From NCBI RefSeq assembly GCF_004363245.1, contig NZ_SNYV01000017.1:124001-188000 (forward strand): a stretch of 64,000 bases of DNA. The letters are read 5' to 3'. The translations under genes and the position numbers were made by a program. The notes beneath the pieces were generated by a model, which ran no database searches, was not told the DNA's origin, and worked only from the letters and a program-made list of their open reading frames with translations. Shown here in pieces: positions 17,389 to 26,855 of the stretch. The first letter of the stretch is position 1. Each line of letters opens with the position of its first letter. Source of the DNA: Sphingobacterium yanglingense. GTDB taxonomy: Bacteria; Bacteroidota; Bacteroidia; Sphingobacteriales; Sphingobacteriaceae.

Positions 17389-19095
17389 TTACCAACCAAA
17401 GATTTGATCAAGCCCTAAATTCAGCTGCACCTCATTTTCCGGGATTGGCAAGTAATAAAGTTTTCCGGTAAAACTTCTATTGACTGCATCTGCCGAAACA
17501 ACCTCGTATGTATACCCCGTACCCAATCCAGTGATTTTATGACCTGTCATTTTCTTACCATTCAATTCGATATGTGCCTTTCTCCATCGACGCAAATCCC
17601 AAAAACGGTGTCCTTCAAAAGCTAGTTCTACTTTTCGTTCATGCTCTATAGCTTGCATCGCCTGAGTATTACCTGAAACACTGATAGCGTTGAGCCCCCT
17701 TTTATTCCGTAACATATTGATATAGGTCGTTGCTGAAGCATAATCATCCAATTGTGCTTTGGCCTCTGCCAATACTAAGACAATTTCTGCATACCGCATC
17801 TCAACCCAACTTTGCGTACTTTTATTCACAACAAAAGTCGTATTGTTCGGATCTAACATTTTCTTTGCATAATACCCTGTAACTGTACGCTTTGGATCTC
17901 CGCTTTTACCAAACTCTACAAAACCTTCCACAACGTCAGCTTCCGTAGTATTGACTACACGTCCCTTCCAAATTGAGTTATTATGCAGAATTGTTGCTTC
18001 AAAACGAGGCTCCCTATTATTATAAGGATTAGCGGCATGCACAGGATTAGACCAAGAAAACTTAGTACCATCTGCCATTTCAAATTCATCAACCAGTTCT
18101 GCAGTGGGCACCCCATATACAAGTGCATTTCCTGCGGCATCACGCGGAGGGACATAGCCCAAGTCATAATCGTGTGTTATATTAGGAGCTAAGTAATCCA
18201 CCCTAAAAATAGCTTCTTTAGTATCTTTCTTTCTAAATATCTCAGCAAAATCAGCGTCCAACGCATACAAGCCCTCTTCTGCCAATTCAACAACTTTTGC
18301 CGCAGCATTGGCGGCTATGCCAAAATAGTCCTTTGCTTTTGCTTGTGGGATTCCTGTCAGGGCATCCATGTTAAACTGCTTGTTATCATATTTTGCTATT
18401 GAACCAGCGTACAATGCTACGCGTGACAGCATACCATAAGCTGCACCTTTAGTTGCGCGTCCGCTCAGATTTGTTTTTGGCAGATTCTCCGCAGCAAAAG
18501 TTAAATCTTCAATCATAAAATCATACACTTCCTGTTCACTAGAACGTGGTTTATCTTTCGAATTATAATCGCCTAATGACCTAAAAATAGGAAGGCTACC
18601 ATGCAATTTTGCCAACCAGAAATAAGTATAAGCTCGGACATAACGACCTTCTGCTTCATACATTATTTTTTGTTCTTCACTTAGTTTAGATTTTGTTCTT
18701 ACCCCCTCCAGCATTTCATTAACACGTCTAATCCCAACAAAACCTGGGTTCCAAAAGTTCAATCCTACTGTAGCAGGAGAGAAATAATTCGAATTAGAGA
18801 TCAAAGTATTAACAGTACCATTGCCCAAGGTATTAGAAGTAAATTTCATACCATCTGCTAAGGCATCCATAGCATTATTGTAACCCAGATTCGGAAAATT
18901 ACCGAACTGAAATTTTTGAAATACCCCATACATACCTGAAACGTATAGTTCGGCTGTACTAGGATCCGACCAGACACTCTCCTCGACAAGACGATCTTGT
19001 AGATTCAGATCCAGATTACACCCTTGAAAAGATATAGCCGCCAGTGCTAAAATCGCTACACTCGTTCTTTTTATAGTTGTTTTAATATTTTTCAT
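17389..19095 (-). CDS. RagB/SusD family nutrient-binding lipoprotein (pair 2)
   Basis: A 568-residue lipoprotein. The start at MKNIKTTIKRTSV is preferred over an ATG three codons upstream because it gives a normal signal peptide ending in the lipobox ISFQGC. SusD signatures include AEGRYVRAYTYFWLAKLHGS and the C-terminal HERKVELAFEGHRFWDLRRW. It is the surface partner of the SusC encoded 38 bp upstream and is followed by the DUF5018-like lipoprotein. It is longer than SusD 1 and diverges from it, so the two pairs probably bind different parts of the glycan. Confidence 0.94.
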   Translation of the reverse strand: MKNIKTTIKRTSVAILALAAISFQGCNLDLNLQDRLVEESVWSDPSTAELYVSGMYGVFQKFQFGNFPNLGYNNAMDALADGMKFTSNTLGNGTVNTLISNSNYFSPATVGLNFWNPGFVGIRRVNEMLEGVRTKSKLSEEQKIMYEAEGRYVRAYTYFWLAKLHGSLPIFRSLGDYNSKDKPRSSEQEVYDFMIEDLTFAAENLPKTNLSGRATKGAAYGMLSRVALYAGSIAKYDNKQFNMDALTGIPQAKAKDYFGIAANAAAKVVELAEEGLYALDADFAEIFRKKDTKEAIFRVDYLAPNITHDYDLGYVPPRDAAGNALVYGVPTAELVDEFEMADGTKFSWSNPVHAANPYNNREPRFEATILHNNSIWKGRVVNTTEADVVEGFVEFGKSGDPKRTVTGYYAKKMLDPNNTTFVVNKSTQSWVEMRYAEIVLVLAEAKAQLDDYASATTYINMLRNKRGLNAISVSGNTQAMQAIEHERKVELAFEGHRFWDLRRWRKAHIELNGKKMTGHKITGLGTGYTYEVVSADAVNRSFTGKLYYLPIPENEVQLNLGLDQIFGW

Positions 19096-19132
19096 GAGAA
19101 TCACTTAATGTTAGTTAATGAATCAGACCTCC

Positions 19133-22100
19133 TTAGAAAGTTACATTTAAGCCAAATTCAAAGATGCGCTGTTGCGGATAAAACCCGTTATTTACGTTAG
19201 GCATCTCGGGGTCGATATACTTTAATTTATCCCACGTAAACAAGTTTGAGCCAGAAACAAACAGTCTGATATTCTCAACTTTTACCTGTTGCAACATTGC
19301 TTTAGAAAAAGTATAGCCTAACTGAGCAGACTTCAATCGTAAATAACTTCCGTCGCGCACCCATCCTGAGTTAGAAAAACCATTTTGATTGGAGATACCC
19401 GTTGCTTTATAAGCACTCAGTCGTGGAAATTCAGCATTCGGATTATCTGGTCTCCAAGAATTTTCAACTAAGAAATAAGGCGAGTTTCCGTAATTATAAA
19501 ATGCTCTTGTAAATGGTGTATTGTCATCAACACCGCTAGTATTTGAAGACCCCTCATAAGTACCTGCCAAACTAATATTTACCATAGTTGCTCCTTGTAA
19601 CAGTGCTGAAAAATCAAAGCCTTTATAAGCCAAATCTATATTCAAACCGAAAGTTAACTCGGGCACATTAGAGCGACCAATGTAAGTTTGATCCTCCGCT
19701 GCAGTAATTTTGCCATCCCCATTAAGATCTCTGAATTTAAAGAACCCAGGAGCCAAAGTACCTCCACTAGGTGTCGGGGTGTTTCTAGCCTCTTCCCAAT
19801 CTTGAATTATTCCATCAGAAATAAATCCGATTTTGGTACCGACAGGCTTACCAATCAAACTCTTCCATGCTGGTGTGCCATCAGGTTCATCTCTTTTTAA
19901 AATACGGTTACGAGCCCAATTCACATTACCTGTTACACCATATTTAAACTCTCCTACCCGATCATTATAACGCAACTGTGCATCAAAACCTCTATTATCT
20001 ACAGAGCCCACATTAACTAACGCCGGATAATAACCACCCATAGAACCTGGATACAAATTGTTAACCCGCTCAAGTATATCATCTGTAAGACGGTAGAACC
20101 ATTCAAAATCAAAACCCACTTTTCCATTTAAGAACCTAGATTCAAACCCCACATTCATAATACTAGACTCTTCCCATCTCAACGTTGGATTCTGCAAAGG
20201 ATTGGTATAGATAGGCATTACCGGTTTTCCACCGATTACAACAGGAGGAGTGTGCGCATGTGGTACAGTATTATTAATAGTGGTCTGAGAAAAAGTAGAT
20301 AAGTAAGGGAAGGTACCTACCTGAGCACGATCATTTCCAGCTCTACCATAGGAGGCTTTCACCTTCAGAAAATCAACCGTCTCTAAAGCTTTTGCAAAGA
20401 AATCTTCTCGAGAGACAATCCAACCTAACCCTACCGCAGGAAACGACTTCCAACGGTTTTCCTTAATAAAGTTTGCCGAAGCATCCCACCTCGACACCAA
20501 CTCCACAAGATATTTATCTTGATAAGCATAGTTTAAACGTGCTACAAAACCCGCTCTTGCCGTTTCCGCATCACTAGAGCCCGTAGCTGCAATTAGATCA
20601 TTGGGATCTGTCGATCCGTAGTTAATTTCTTGAATAATAGAAATTGGAAAGTTACTAGCCCCAGTTGCAAAAATATTGCCCTTTGTCCCGGAATATTCAT
20701 ATAAGGCCAACCCCGTAAAGGCATGATCTCCCACAGTCTTGCTGTAGTTCAAACTCGACTGCATCGTCTTTCTATAAGATGCTTGATAATCCTGTCTTAG
20801 CGTTGTTTTCCCTATACCTGGCACCACATCCAATGCTATGTAATCACCTTCCACCTGATCACGTGCACGTCCCATAGTACGGTAAGGCGTGGTCCATCTT
20901 TTCCCCTCTCTTCCAGTAAAATCATAAGCCCCTTGTACTTTCAACACGAGGCCCTCTACCCCTGGCACGCGAAAATCAAGATTCGCCTGCCCTTGAAATA
21001 TATTGGATTTATACTTCTGATATCCCGAATTTTCTACAGAGGCGATGGGATTCACCCAACCAGCACCTGCTTGGTAAGCCGTCGGAAGACCATTGGGTGC
21101 GTACATCGGCAAGTTAGGCAACATACGAACCGCTTGATAAAAAGGATTCATATATTCTGAATTATCCGGCGAAATCCCAGGCGTATTACTAACTTGATTA
21201 CGTAACCCAACATTTAGTGTGAGTGTAAGATAATCATTGATGTCATTTTTCAAATTTGTCCTGACATTGTATCGCTTAAATCCTGTGTTATCAATTACTC
21301 CATCTTGGTCCATGTGACTTATAGAAGCAAAATATTGCGACTTACTTCCTCCTCCAGAAACAGTAGCCGCATGATGCTGTGAATACGAATTATTATCAGT
21401 CAGCAAACTTACCCAGTCCGTATTTCCCAATAACGGGTTTGTATTGGTACCGGAACGAACAGCATCAATCATTTCTTGGCTGTAAACTAATCCCACTTGA
21501 GCCTGATTGGTACTCAGTAAAAAATCATTATCTAGTTCTGTTCCTTTGTTGTACCAAGTCATATAATCTGCCCCATCCAAAAATTTGGGAAATCTCGTAT
21601 TCTGACCAATACTGTAGCCAAAATTATAAGAAACCCTAGTTTCCTCTTTACGTCCAGATCTTGTTTTGACGAGAATAATACCATTTGCAGCCTGCAATCC
21701 GTATGCTGCAGTGGCTACTGCATCTTTAAGAAACGAAATAGTTTCAATCTCACTAGGGTCTAAATACGCCAAAGTGGACAGGCTTCGTTCAATATCATCA
21801 ATGATGACCAATGGTGATTGATTTTCCCCGTACGTACCTACACCACGTAAATACAATGATGTATTATCAGCACCTGGCCTTCCCGACTGTTGCAATCCTG
21901 TTAATCCTGGTACCCGCCCTACGAGCGAGTTTGTAATATTCATGGAAGGCGCTTTTTTAATATCATCAGCAGATATCTGCGTAACAGATCCCACAACATT
22001 GCTTCTTTTTTGCGTACCATAAGCCACAACCACAACCTCATCAATCTCTTTATCGCTTGAAGCCAATACAACGGTCACATTATCAGCAGTCCTAACAACC

Positions 22101-22369
22101 TGTTCTTTTGCCTGAAAACCGACATAGCTAATTTCTAAAGTCAAAGGAAAGCTATCAGAATTAATTTGAAAAAAACCTTTACCATCCGAAAATACAGAGG
22201 TTGCCTTTCCCTTTAACTTAATGTTTGCCCCCGCGACAGGTCTACTCCTTTCATCAAGAACGTGGCCTTTCAGCACAGATTGGGCAAACGTCACAACAGT
22301 TTGCATCAGCAAAAAAAGCAAACTAATGGTCTTTAGGTAACAAGACCGCTTAAAGTTTAAAAATTGCAT
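19133..22369 (-). CDS. SusC/RagA TonB-dependent outer-membrane transporter (pair 2)
   Basis: A 1078-residue transporter. A signal peptide (to about residue 30) is followed by a carboxypeptidase-regulatory-like domain (LKGHVLDERSRPVAGANI), the TonB-box region EVVVVAYGTQKRSNVVGSVT, the plug with SLYLRGVGTYGENQSPLVII and TISFLKDAVATAAYGLQAAN, and a barrel ending IFEFGLNVTF. The plug signature differs from the common YGARGGN (here YGLQAANG), a frequent subgroup difference. It opens its own transcription unit, with a 364-bp upstream region containing the shared AT-rich element. Confidence 0.96.
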   Translation of the reverse strand: MQFLNFKRSCYLKTISLLFLLMQTVVTFAQSVLKGHVLDERSRPVAGANIKLKGKATSVFSDGKGFFQINSDSFPLTLEISYVGFQAKEQVVRTADNVTVVLASSDKEIDEVVVVAYGTQKRSNVVGSVTQISADDIKKAPSMNITNSLVGRVPGLTGLQQSGRPGADNTSLYLRGVGTYGENQSPLVIIDDIERSLSTLAYLDPSEIETISFLKDAVATAAYGLQAANGIILVKTRSGRKEETRVSYNFGYSIGQNTRFPKFLDGADYMTWYNKGTELDNDFLLSTNQAQVGLVYSQEMIDAVRSGTNTNPLLGNTDWVSLLTDNNSYSQHHAATVSGGGSKSQYFASISHMDQDGVIDNTGFKRYNVRTNLKNDINDYLTLTLNVGLRNQVSNTPGISPDNSEYMNPFYQAVRMLPNLPMYAPNGLPTAYQAGAGWVNPIASVENSGYQKYKSNIFQGQANLDFRVPGVEGLVLKVQGAYDFTGREGKRWTTPYRTMGRARDQVEGDYIALDVVPGIGKTTLRQDYQASYRKTMQSSLNYSKTVGDHAFTGLALYEYSGTKGNIFATGASNFPISIIQEINYGSTDPNDLIAATGSSDAETARAGFVARLNYAYQDKYLVELVSRWDASANFIKENRWKSFPAVGLGWIVSREDFFAKALETVDFLKVKASYGRAGNDRAQVGTFPYLSTFSQTTINNTVPHAHTPPVVIGGKPVMPIYTNPLQNPTLRWEESSIMNVGFESRFLNGKVGFDFEWFYRLTDDILERVNNLYPGSMGGYYPALVNVGSVDNRGFDAQLRYNDRVGEFKYGVTGNVNWARNRILKRDEPDGTPAWKSLIGKPVGTKIGFISDGIIQDWEEARNTPTPSGGTLAPGFFKFRDLNGDGKITAAEDQTYIGRSNVPELTFGLNIDLAYKGFDFSALLQGATMVNISLAGTYEGSSNTSGVDDNTPFTRAFYNYGNSPYFLVENSWRPDNPNAEFPRLSAYKATGISNQNGFSNSGWVRDGSYLRLKSAQLGYTFSKAMLQQVKVENIRLFVSGSNLFTWDKLKYIDPEMPNVNNGFYPQQRIFEFGLNVTF

Positions 22370-22552
22370 AATTTAGTGTTTAATGTTTATTTTAAATATT
22401 CATCTATTCAAAACATAGCTACTCGTTGAAATTATAATCAGTTAATCAACAAGAATAGGACCCCAGCTATCTGGCATTCCCTTTTATCAAAAACAAGAAT
22501 ATTTCCCTACGAACAATACGATATCATATTTAAGCTTTGCTCGGTACTCCGG

Positions 22553-22610
22553 CACTAAATAAGAAATAAAATATCAAACAATCAACTTATTTATAATTTT
22601 TTTTAATATA
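22553..22610 (-). promoter_or_regulatory. Shared AT-rich upstream element, copy B
   Basis: About 180 bp upstream of susC 2. It carries the same first 14 bases as copy A at 14157 and a similar following stretch, and on the minus strand shows AAATAAG...CTTATTT at its ends, an inverted repeat. The rest of the 22370-22733 gap is AT-rich and shows nothing else clear except the MFS terminator. Confidence 0.45.
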
Positions 22611-22681
22611 TAATCCATAAAAAGAGATATATGAAACAAAATAAAACACCATTTAAGTAAATAAAATACTATATAAACAAA

Positions 22682-22712
22682 AAAATCTCATCGCTTTTAA
22701 CAATGAGATTTT
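22682..22712 (-). terminator. Rho-independent terminator after the MFS gene
   Basis: AAAATCTCAT and ATGAGATTTT form a 10-bp stem with an 11-nt loop. On the minus strand it is followed by a continuous T-run (TTTTTTTG). It lies 22 bp after the MFS stop codon. Confidence 0.8.
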
Positions 22713-22733
22713 CGAAAAATAAAAGCATATCTA

Positions 22734-24008
22734 TTACGCTTCTTCCAATTCCTCTGGCTTTTTTAAAGGCACCAACCAAGTCACTATAAAAGCTGGTATT
22801 GTCGCAATCATGACCCATATAAAGAACTCCTTATACCCCATCATATCACTCAACCAGCCACTGATCATCGATGGTATCATAAATCCAAGATTCACAAGAC
22901 CGCTCCCAAAAGCATAATGTGCCATTTTATATTTTCCAGGGGCTATATTCTGCATAATAAACAGGATCAATCCAACAAAACCAAACCCATATCCAAAATA
23001 TTCAATAACAACTGCGCTCCCAATTATATATAGATTTTCGGGTTGTGTTACAGCTAGAAAAGCATACGCAGCAAAAGGTATATTAAAAGCAGTACATAGG
23101 ATCAAAAGCGATTTTCTATTTAATCCGCTCTTAGCAATAAAATTACCCGCTACAATAGATCCCAAAACAAAGGCAATAGCTCCAAAAACACCATACAACA
23201 AGCCAATCTGCGATGTACTCAATTCCAAGCCCCCTTCAGCACGCGATGACTTGAAGAAAAGAGGAATTATCTTAATAGCCTGCCCCTCGGCGAAACGATA
23301 AAAAACAATGAACGCTAGACTGAACCAGATATGCTTCTTCTGAAAAAAAGTAATAATGACATCTTTCAAAGTCGCCATCCCTTCTTTAAAAGTAGAGGAT
23401 TTCACAGTCGATTCAGTGGACGGTAACACGCGCATATTACACAATCCTAACAACAGCATGATAGCTCCATACACGAACATCACAATCATCCATGCGTTAT
23501 GAATACCAACTTCCCGCTCCAACTGACCAGCAAAGTAAACTAATGCACCACCAGAGAAAACCTTAGCTACGTTATAAAAGGCACCTTGCCAACCCACATA
23601 TTTAGCCTGCTGCTTAGCAGACAATTCATTGAGATAAACACCGTCTGCAGCCGTATCATGAGTAGCTCCACTCAATGCTATAATTGTCAATATTGCAATC
23701 GAAAAGCTAAAAAAATGATCCAACTGCAAGGTCAATCCCACCAAACCAAACAATATCCCTGTGAATATCTGTGTAATATAAACGAAGAATTTCCTTGTCT
23801 TATACAACTCCAAAAAAGGTCCCCAAAGTGGCTTCAGCGTCCAAGGGATCATAATCAGCGAAGTCCAAAAGGCGATCTGTGTATCAGATACGCCCATATT
23901 TTTATACATAATAGAACTGGCGCCTGATACTGCCACAAAGGGCAGTCCCATAGCAAACCAAGTTGTAGGTATCCAGTACATTGGATGTAAAGCCTTCTTA
24001 TTCTCCAC
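22734..24008 (-). CDS. MFS permease, AmpG/PAT-like
   Basis: A 424-residue inner-membrane protein with twelve predicted membrane segments. The N-terminal part (FAMGLPFVAVSGASSIMYKN, then WTSLIMIPWTLKPLWGPFLE) and the motif GATHDTAADGVYLNEL resemble the AmpG/PAT subgroup of the major facilitator superfamily, whose members import amino-sugar-containing muropeptides. It probably moves the periplasmic product of this locus into the cytoplasm. It is divergently transcribed from the ROK regulator with 191 bp between the preferred starts, the usual layout for a transporter controlled by its neighbour. Substrate is inferred. Confidence 0.85.
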   Translation of the reverse strand: MENKKALHPMYWIPTTWFAMGLPFVAVSGASSIMYKNMGVSDTQIAFWTSLIMIPWTLKPLWGPFLELYKTRKFFVYITQIFTGILFGLVGLTLQLDHFFSFSIAILTIIALSGATHDTAADGVYLNELSAKQQAKYVGWQGAFYNVAKVFSGGALVYFAGQLEREVGIHNAWMIVMFVYGAIMLLLGLCNMRVLPSTESTVKSSTFKEGMATLKDVIITFFQKKHIWFSLAFIVFYRFAEGQAIKIIPLFFKSSRAEGGLELSTSQIGLLYGVFGAIAFVLGSIVAGNFIAKSGLNRKSLLILCTAFNIPFAAYAFLAVTQPENLYIIGSAVVIEYFGYGFGFVGLILFIMQNIAPGKYKMAHYAFGSGLVNLGFMIPSMISGWLSDMMGYKEFFIWVMIATIPAFIVTWLVPLKKPEELEEA

Positions 24009-24073
24009 GCGAAACGGTATTTGGTCTTTAAATGATTACTTGAAAGTTCAATTTTATCAAAAAAAAACTTAAC

Positions 24074-24108
24074 AAACAACTTATTATTAAAATATTTTAA
24101 AAACAAAC
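24074..24108 (-). promoter_or_regulatory. Shared AT-rich upstream element, copy C (partial)
   Basis: Located between the divergent MFS and ROK genes. It matches the second half of copy A (14180-14214) at about 28 of 35 positions, including the end TATTTTAAAAACAAA. Read on the minus strand it begins TTTG followed by an A/T stretch, so it may also include a -33 box for the MFS promoter. Confidence 0.4.
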
Positions 24109-24170
24109 TATCATTAAAAGCCATCTATACCATAATAAGTTCTTGTTGAGTAACTTTTTTACTATATTTA

Positions 24171-24186
24171 ACCCTATTCATAGGGT
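24171..24186 (+). promoter_or_regulatory. Palindrome before the ROK gene, candidate operator
   Basis: ACCCTATtcATAGGGT is a perfect 7-bp inverted repeat 13 bp upstream of the preferred ROK start. A regulator operator overlapping the leader would fit autoregulation. If translation started at the earlier ATG (24143), this palindrome would lie inside codons, which argues for the later start. Confidence 0.4.
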
Positions 24187-24199
24187 AATCATTTTCGAA

Positions 24200-25429
24200 A
24201 TGGGATCAAATTTTTTGACAGACTTACACAATGCGAATATCTCTGGTGTTGCATTTAAAAACATAAAACTTAAAAAGAAAATCTTAGCATACTTTGCTGC
24301 TGAAGAGCTCGCGACTATAGCGGAACTTAGCAAAGAATTCAATATCAGCATTCCTAAAATCAATGAATCAATCAACGAACTCATTGAAGAGAAACTGGTT
24401 AAAGATTATGGAAAGCAAACCTCTAATGTGGGGCGAAAGCCAAATAATTATGGGTTAGAAGCTAATTCGGCCTTTTTTATTGGCGTTCAGGTCAGCCATG
24501 ATTTTTTAAGCATTGCGATGATCAATATGAAAAAAGAGCTTATCGCCAGCAAACATGACATAACCTACACCCTAGAAAACAATGAGCAATCTTTATTAGA
24601 CATCTGTAAGGAAATAAAGGAATTCATTGTCAAACTAAACATAAAGAAAGAAAAAATATTGGGAATAGGTGTCAACCTATCTGGACGTATCAACTATAGA
24701 ACCGGATATTCTTACAGTTACTTTAACTTTTATGAAGATCCGCTCTCCAATTTCTTCGAACAAGAGTTAGGTATACGGACATTTCTAGAAAACGACACAA
24801 AGGCTCTTGCTTACGGTGAATTTTCGAGTGGCTTACTGACTAATGAAAAAGATGCTCTATTTGTGAATGTCGACAATGGAATAGGCCTAGGTATCCTGAT
24901 TAACAACCAGCTTTATTATGGCAAATCAGGCTTCTCTGGTGAATTTGGTCATATTCCAATCTTTGATAACGACATTATCTGCAAATGTGGTAAAAAAGGA
25001 TGTCTCGAAACCGAAGCCTCCGGACATGCTCTACGCCGCATGGTGATTTCTCAGTTAAAAGAAGGAGCGACCAGTATACTAACGAAGAAGTTTCAAGAGA
25101 TTGAGGACATCCGTTTACATGACATTATTCAAGCAGCAAAGAAAGATGACACACTATGCATTGAAGCCATCAATCAAATTGGTGAAAAACTAGGCCGGGG
25201 GCTGGCAGCTTTGATTAACATCTTTAATCCAGAACTCATCATAATAGGTGGAATACTGGCATCATCCGACGAATATCTCAGTCTTCCGCTAAAAAATGCA
25301 ATCAACAAATATTCACTATCTATCGTCAACAAAGACACTAAAATTGTGATGTCCAGCAATGGTCAAAAATTTGCTGCAGTAGGAGCTTGTTTATTATTAA
25401 GAGACAGACTGCTCGAAATAACAGAATAA
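24200..25429 (+). CDS. ROK family transcriptional regulator (NagC/XylR type)
   Basis: A 409-residue protein. The start is placed at MGSNFLTDLHNANISGVAF, because the 19 preceding in-frame residues are hydrophobic, not conserved-looking and overlap a palindrome. Residues about 20-75 form a winged helix (ELATIAELSKEFNISIPKIN). The ROK sugar-kinase-like domain follows, with GIGVNLSGRIN, LENDTKALAYGEF, GEFGHIPI and the zinc motif CKCGKKGCLE. ROK regulators of this layout bind a sugar, often an amino sugar or its phosphate, and release DNA. It probably controls the adjacent MFS gene and possibly the whole locus. Confidence 0.9.
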   Translation: MGSNFLTDLHNANISGVAFKNIKLKKKILAYFAAEELATIAELSKEFNISIPKINESINELIEEKLVKDYGKQTSNVGRKPNNYGLEANSAFFIGVQVSHDFLSIAMINMKKELIASKHDITYTLENNEQSLLDICKEIKEFIVKLNIKKEKILGIGVNLSGRINYRTGYSYSYFNFYEDPLSNFFEQELGIRTFLENDTKALAYGEFSSGLLTNEKDALFVNVDNGIGLGILINNQLYYGKSGFSGEFGHIPIFDNDIICKCGKKGCLETEASGHALRRMVISQLKEGATSILTKKFQEIEDIRLHDIIQAAKKDDTLCIEAINQIGEKLGRGLAALINIFNPELIIIGGILASSDEYLSLPLKNAINKYSLSIVNKDTKIVMSSNGQKFAAVGACLLLRDRLLEITE

Positions 25430-25448
25430 TGTATTGTACAGTTACATC

Positions 25449-25484
25449 ATATTGCGATAATCTACAGACAGACTATCGCAATAT
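25449..25484 (+). terminator. Terminator after the ROK gene
   Basis: ATATTGCGATA and TATCGCAATAT form a perfect 11-bp stem with a 14-nt loop, followed by TTTT. Its right arm overlaps the last codons of the convergent gene at 25473. Confidence 0.75.
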
Positions 25485-26753
25485 TTTACCTTCTGCATCG
25501 ATAGCTTTGACGTAGGGATCGGCATAACGATCCACCAAAACAGCAAACTCATATCGAGAGACAATATGATTAGGATCATAAACACCCTTAAATTTAAATT
25601 TCCTAGACCACTCCTTTTCGACCTCCCGATTCACTTCATCCCCTCTCAGAGAAACATGTTTAATCAGGTCCAGCAATTCGTTCAACTCAAAGTCTCCGCC
25701 TTCTTTATTGACAAACCACAATTGGCTACGCGAATACAGACTATTAAAAACAGCCTTGACGCTACCAATCGAAACCGGTCTATTTCCATCAAATAATACT
25801 CCTTTTTCAGTGCTTTCCACTGGGAAAAAGGAAACTAAGAATATCTTCTGTAACGATTTAAAATTACTATCCGAAGAGGATATATCAGAAAAGGGCAAGA
25901 TACGGGCATCAAAAGTCAACAACTCGGTCTGTAACTTCCGCATATCGATTTTATCCGCTGTAGTCTTGAAAAAAGAACAATACGCTGCAGCCGCTCCCAC
26001 TGCCTGTCCCAAATTAGCACGTAATGATAGGCTATTATCATCCAGACCTACTTGCACAAGATTCGCTGTAAAAAAAACATTGGAATTACTCTGCGAGAAG
26101 ACATCAAACCACCTATAACCATACAGAGCGTTCTCATACTCCCCTAGAGCCAAAAGTGTACGGCGCTCGTCAGCATTAATTTCCGGCAACGACAAAATAC
26201 GGGACGGTTTGGCAAACAAATCCGTCGAAACGACATACTGTCTAGTATCCCCCTGTGGAGTAGCATCGACCATAGCGCGAACCCCATATTTTCGCTTATT
26301 AGACAATGTTACTGTCAGTTCCTTCTTGCCTTTAGCTATCCCAATAACCTTCGTCCCGCTCACAAGCGTAAGGTTCTGTTGCTTGGCCAACATCCGCTCT
26401 AGTGCATTCCGCATTAGACGGGGATTTATATCTTTCTGAAGAGCGATGACCAACGAATCATTTTTACTCTTTAACTGTCCTGTTTCAATCAGTAAATCTT
26501 TCCATATCCCTCCCAACAAATGTGCATTACAGACAATGGGCAGAGCAGAACTCTCCACACTTGACATATAGGTAGCTCCTTCATATACCCACACCGTAGG
26601 CACATTAGAACGAGCCGCCTGCAAGGCTGCAGCAAAAGCCTCTATCCCATCTCCATAGACCAACAACGTAGGCTTAATCTCTTTTGCTATTGCAGCTGTA
26701 ACCCCACAGAACAACATGAAGAGACTTATTATTCTAACTTTTAATCTTATCAT
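25473..26753 (-). CDS. Exported degenerate FAD-oxidoreductase-like protein
   Basis: A 426-residue protein with a signal peptide (to about residue 23). It aligns by eye with the oxidoreductase at 11244-13112: TLLVYGDGIEAFAAALQAA stands where the other has DVIIIGGGASGTMAAIQAS, AMVDATPQGDT matches VLIDATELGDV, GQAVGAAAAYC matches GQASGVVAALA, and the C-terminal helix SRYEFAVLVDRY matches RRKVAVLLDHH. The glycine-rich FAD motif is broken and about 200 central residues are missing, so it probably does not bind FAD normally. It could be a binding or scaffold pseudo-enzyme using the shared C-terminal domain. The frame is open and intact, so it is not called a pseudogene. Confidence 0.75.
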   Translation of the reverse strand: MIRLKVRIISLFMLFCGVTAAIAKEIKPTLLVYGDGIEAFAAALQAARSNVPTVWVYEGATYMSSVESSALPIVCNAHLLGGIWKDLLIETGQLKSKNDSLVIALQKDINPRLMRNALERMLAKQQNLTLVSGTKVIGIAKGKKELTVTLSNKRKYGVRAMVDATPQGDTRQYVVSTDLFAKPSRILSLPEINADERRTLLALGEYENALYGYRWFDVFSQSNSNVFFTANLVQVGLDDNSLSLRANLGQAVGAAAAYCSFFKTTADKIDMRKLQTELLTFDARILPFSDISSSDSNFKSLQKIFLVSFFPVESTEKGVLFDGNRPVSIGSVKAVFNSLYSRSQLWFVNKEGGDFELNELLDLIKHVSLRGDEVNREVEKEWSRKFKFKGVYDPNHIVSRYEFAVLVDRYADPYVKAIDAEGKILR

Positions 26754-26843
26754 ACTCTAAAGTACATAAAAGTTCTGATTCCTCTCTGCTAACTTTCTTT
26801 ACTTTTTCCCCTTTACTTTTTTCTAACATATTGCTTTAATGAG

Positions 26844-26851
26844 TAACTTTG
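26844..26851 (+). promoter_or_regulatory. -7 promoter element of glnS
   Basis: TAACTTTG is a perfect match to the Bacteroidota -7 consensus TAnnTTTG, only four bases before the glnS ATG. No clear TTTG -33 box is seen at 19-21 bp distance. If used, the transcript would have almost no leader. Confidence 0.5.
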
Positions 26852-26855
26852 CCAC

